Positions 7,059-7,860 of a stretch of 7,860 nt of DNA are shown here, in pieces. The number at the start of each line of letters is the position of its first letter. Positions within the stretch are counted from its first letter, which is position 1. Source of the DNA: Polaromonas sp. (GTDB lineage: Bacteria > Pseudomonadota > Gammaproteobacteria > Burkholderiales > Burkholderiaceae_C); assembly GCA_013205645.1 (NCBI GenBank), contig JABMMH010000198.1, positions 1 through 7,860 on the forward strand, written 5' to 3'. Below the pieces are notes generated by a model. It made no database searches, was not told the DNA's origin, and saw only the letters and a list, made by a program, of their open reading frames with translations. A program made the translations under genes and the position numbers.

Positions 7059-7089
7059 CTGAAAAAGCAATGGCTAAGGGCAAGAATCA

Positions 7090-7761
7090 ATGGCAAATAT
7101 TTTGGTGGTGGACGACGAGCTGGGCATTCGTGACCTGCTCTCAGAAATCCTCAACGACGAAGGGCACCAGGTCGAGTTGGCTGAAAACGCTGCGCAAGCC
7201 AGACTTGCCCGTAGCCGCGCACGCCCTGACTTGGTCCTGCTTGACATCTGGATGCCTGACACCGACGGCGTCACGCTGCTCAAAGAATGGTCGTCTGGTG
7301 GTTTGCTGACCATGCCCGTCATCATGATGAGCGGCCACGCCACGGTCGACACGGCCGTCGAAGCCACCAAGATCGGCGCCATGGCTTTTCTTGAAAAACC
7401 CATCACCTTGCAAAAGCTCTTGCAAGCTGTTGAGAGCGGCTTGACCCGGCTTGCCGTGCGCAAGCCGACCAGCCCATATGTCGCCACGCAAGCTGGTGAG
7501 GCGCCGCAGGCCGGTAACGGCATGGTGATGGCTGAGTCAGTGCAAGACACCAGCCCCCAATCGACGCAAAGTTTCCTGCTCGAAAAACCTCTGCGCGAAG
7601 CACGTGACGAATTCGAAAAAGCCTACTTCGAGTTTCATCTTTTTCGTGAAGGCGGCTCCATGACGCGCGTCGCCGAAAAGACCGGCCTCGAACGTACGCA
7701 CTTGTATAGAAAACTCAAACAACTTGGCGTCGACCTCACGCGCGGCAAACGTCAAAGCTGA
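7090..7761 (+). CDS. ntrX: NtrX-like response regulator, receiver plus Fis-type HTH, no AAA+ domain
   Basis: The 223-residue protein begins with a complete receiver domain (1-120): acidic pair D8 D9, phospho-acceptor D52 in LLDIWMPDTDG, switch S81 in MMSGHA and K103 in EKP. A low-complexity linker rich in A, Q, S and T (about 124-164) leads to PLREARDEFEKAYF (167-180) and a Fis-type helix-turn-helix (about 188-211, GGSMTRVAEKTGLERTHLYRKLK). The ends match NtrX, but full-length NtrX (about 450 residues) has a sigma-54-interacting AAA+ domain between them, absent here. The reading frame is clean, so this is a compact architecture and not a frameshifted remnant. It should bind DNA when phosphorylated by NtrY but cannot activate sigma-54 promoters by ATP hydrolysis. 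ATG 7090 is set by the receiver start (MANILVVDDE), with a weak AAGGGC site at 7076-7081. Naming it ntrX relies on the ntrY neighbour and the C-terminal match. Confidence 0.88.
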   Translation: MANILVVDDELGIRDLLSEILNDEGHQVELAENAAQARLARSRARPDLVLLDIWMPDTDGVTLLKEWSSGGLLTMPVIMMSGHATVDTAVEATKIGAMAFLEKPITLQKLLQAVESGLTRLAVRKPTSPYVATQAGEAPQAGNGMVMAESVQDTSPQSTQSFLLEKPLREARDEFEKAYFEFHLFREGGSMTRVAEKTGLERTHLYRKLKQLGVDLTRGKRQS

Positions 7762-7763
7762 AG

Positions 7764-7777
7764 TCACTCAAAAGTGA
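7764..7777. other. Short inverted repeat after ntrX
   Basis: TCACT (7764-7768) is the inverse of AGTGA (7773-7777) around CAAA, just after the ntrX stop. The stem is short and AT-rich, with no T-run, so it is not a credible terminator. It occupies the place where the -35 region of the tRNA promoter would fall and could be a protein site or chance. Confidence 0.2.
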
Positions 7778-7790
7778 ACTCTGGCTGATA

Positions 7791-7796
7791 TATAAT
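7791..7796 (+). promoter_or_regulatory. Probable -10 box of the tRNA-Phe promoter
   Basis: TATAAT matches the sigma-70 -10 consensus exactly and lies in a short AT-rich stretch (7788-7800) of otherwise GC-rich DNA. No good TTGACA-like -35 is found 16-18 bases upstream. A start about 7 bases downstream would fall near 7802-7804, only a few bases before the mature tRNA end at 7806. Confidence 0.6.
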
Positions 7797-7805
7797 ATTA
7801 GGCTT

Positions 7806-7860
7806 GGCCCGGTAGCTCAGTCGGTAGAGCAGAGGATTGAAAATCCTTGTGTCGGTGGTT
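7806..7860 (+). tRNA. tRNA-Phe (GAA), 3' part beyond the window
   Basis: The sequence follows bacterial tRNA-Phe closely. The acceptor strand is GGCCCGG (7806-7812), then U8 A9. The D stem is GCTC (7815-7818) with GAGC (7827-7830) and loop AGTCGGTA. The anticodon stem is GAGGA (7832-7836) with TCCTT (7844-7848), including one G-U pair. The loop TTGAAAA (7837-7843) carries anticodon GAA at 7839-7841. The variable loop GTGTC (7849-7853) and the first T-arm strand GGTGG come next, and the window stops at TT of the T loop. The 3' acceptor strand and CCA status cannot be seen. There is a 44-base gap after ntrX with no clear terminator. Confidence 0.95.

Noticed and set aside
6881..7309. Open frame of 142 residues spanning the end of ntrY and start of ntrX, including ATG 7070
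   Set aside because: It is out of frame with both well-supported genes, and the product (W-, S- and R-rich) is a typical shadow translation.
7090..7761. ntrX as a truncated or frameshifted pseudogene
   Set aside because: Both the receiver and the HTH are complete and joined in one clean frame with all key residues present, so a short architecture is the better explanation.
1..7860. Mobile element, CRISPR array or defence system
   Set aside because: No transposase, integrase, regularly spaced repeats, nuclease or toxin-antitoxin pair was found in any frame. The tRNA could be an attachment site, but its 3' half lies outside the window.

Overview
The window looks like chromosomal DNA from a betaproteobacterium, most likely Burkholderiales and close to Comamonadaceae. 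This rests on protein style (RpoC tail, RsmB, the DUF4390–NtrY–NtrX arrangement), high-GC codon use, and a compact NtrX-type regulator without an AAA+ domain. Genus-level assignment is inference. All convincing genes are on the + strand. No insertion sequence, CRISPR array, integrase or phage gene was seen.

Layout. Bases 1-186 hold the last 61 residues of RpoC (RNA polymerase beta'), followed by a strong intrinsic terminator (about 221-256). Bases 322-888 encode a solitary LemA-family membrane protein. A 137-base gap (889-1025) carries an imperfect two-part dyad at 910-940. Bases 1026-2681 hold a two-gene unit for a flavocytochrome c sulfide dehydrogenase: a short single-heme cytochrome c (FccA-like) and an FAD subunit (FccB-like) with all three diagnostic cysteines. 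This unit ends in a perfect palindromic terminator (2685-2709).

Bases 2755-7761 hold rsmB (16S rRNA m5C967 methyltransferase), a secreted DUF4390 protein, an NtrY-like membrane sensor kinase and an NtrX-like response regulator. They are tightly packed: rsmB overlaps the DUF4390 gene, and the DUF4390 gene overlaps ntrY by 4 bases. A 54-base spacer with a stem-loop separates ntrY from ntrX. The window ends inside a tRNA-Phe(GAA) gene beginning at 7806, preceded by a consensus TATAAT.

How the genes fit together. The Fcc pair should oxidise sulfide in the periplasm and pass electrons through the cytochrome to the respiratory chain, which suggests some capacity for reduced-sulfur oxidation. The DUF4390–NtrY–NtrX block reads as a signalling module: a secreted protein of unknown function made in translational coupling with a sensor kinase whose partner is a receiver plus Fis-type HTH regulator. 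NtrYX systems are linked in other bacteria to nitrogen and redox/respiratory control; the signal here cannot be read from sequence. I found no wholly new system. The best candidates for a second look are the DUF4390–NtrY pair, the AAA+-less regulator, and the single-heme, possibly lipid-anchored Fcc enzyme sitting between housekeeping genes.
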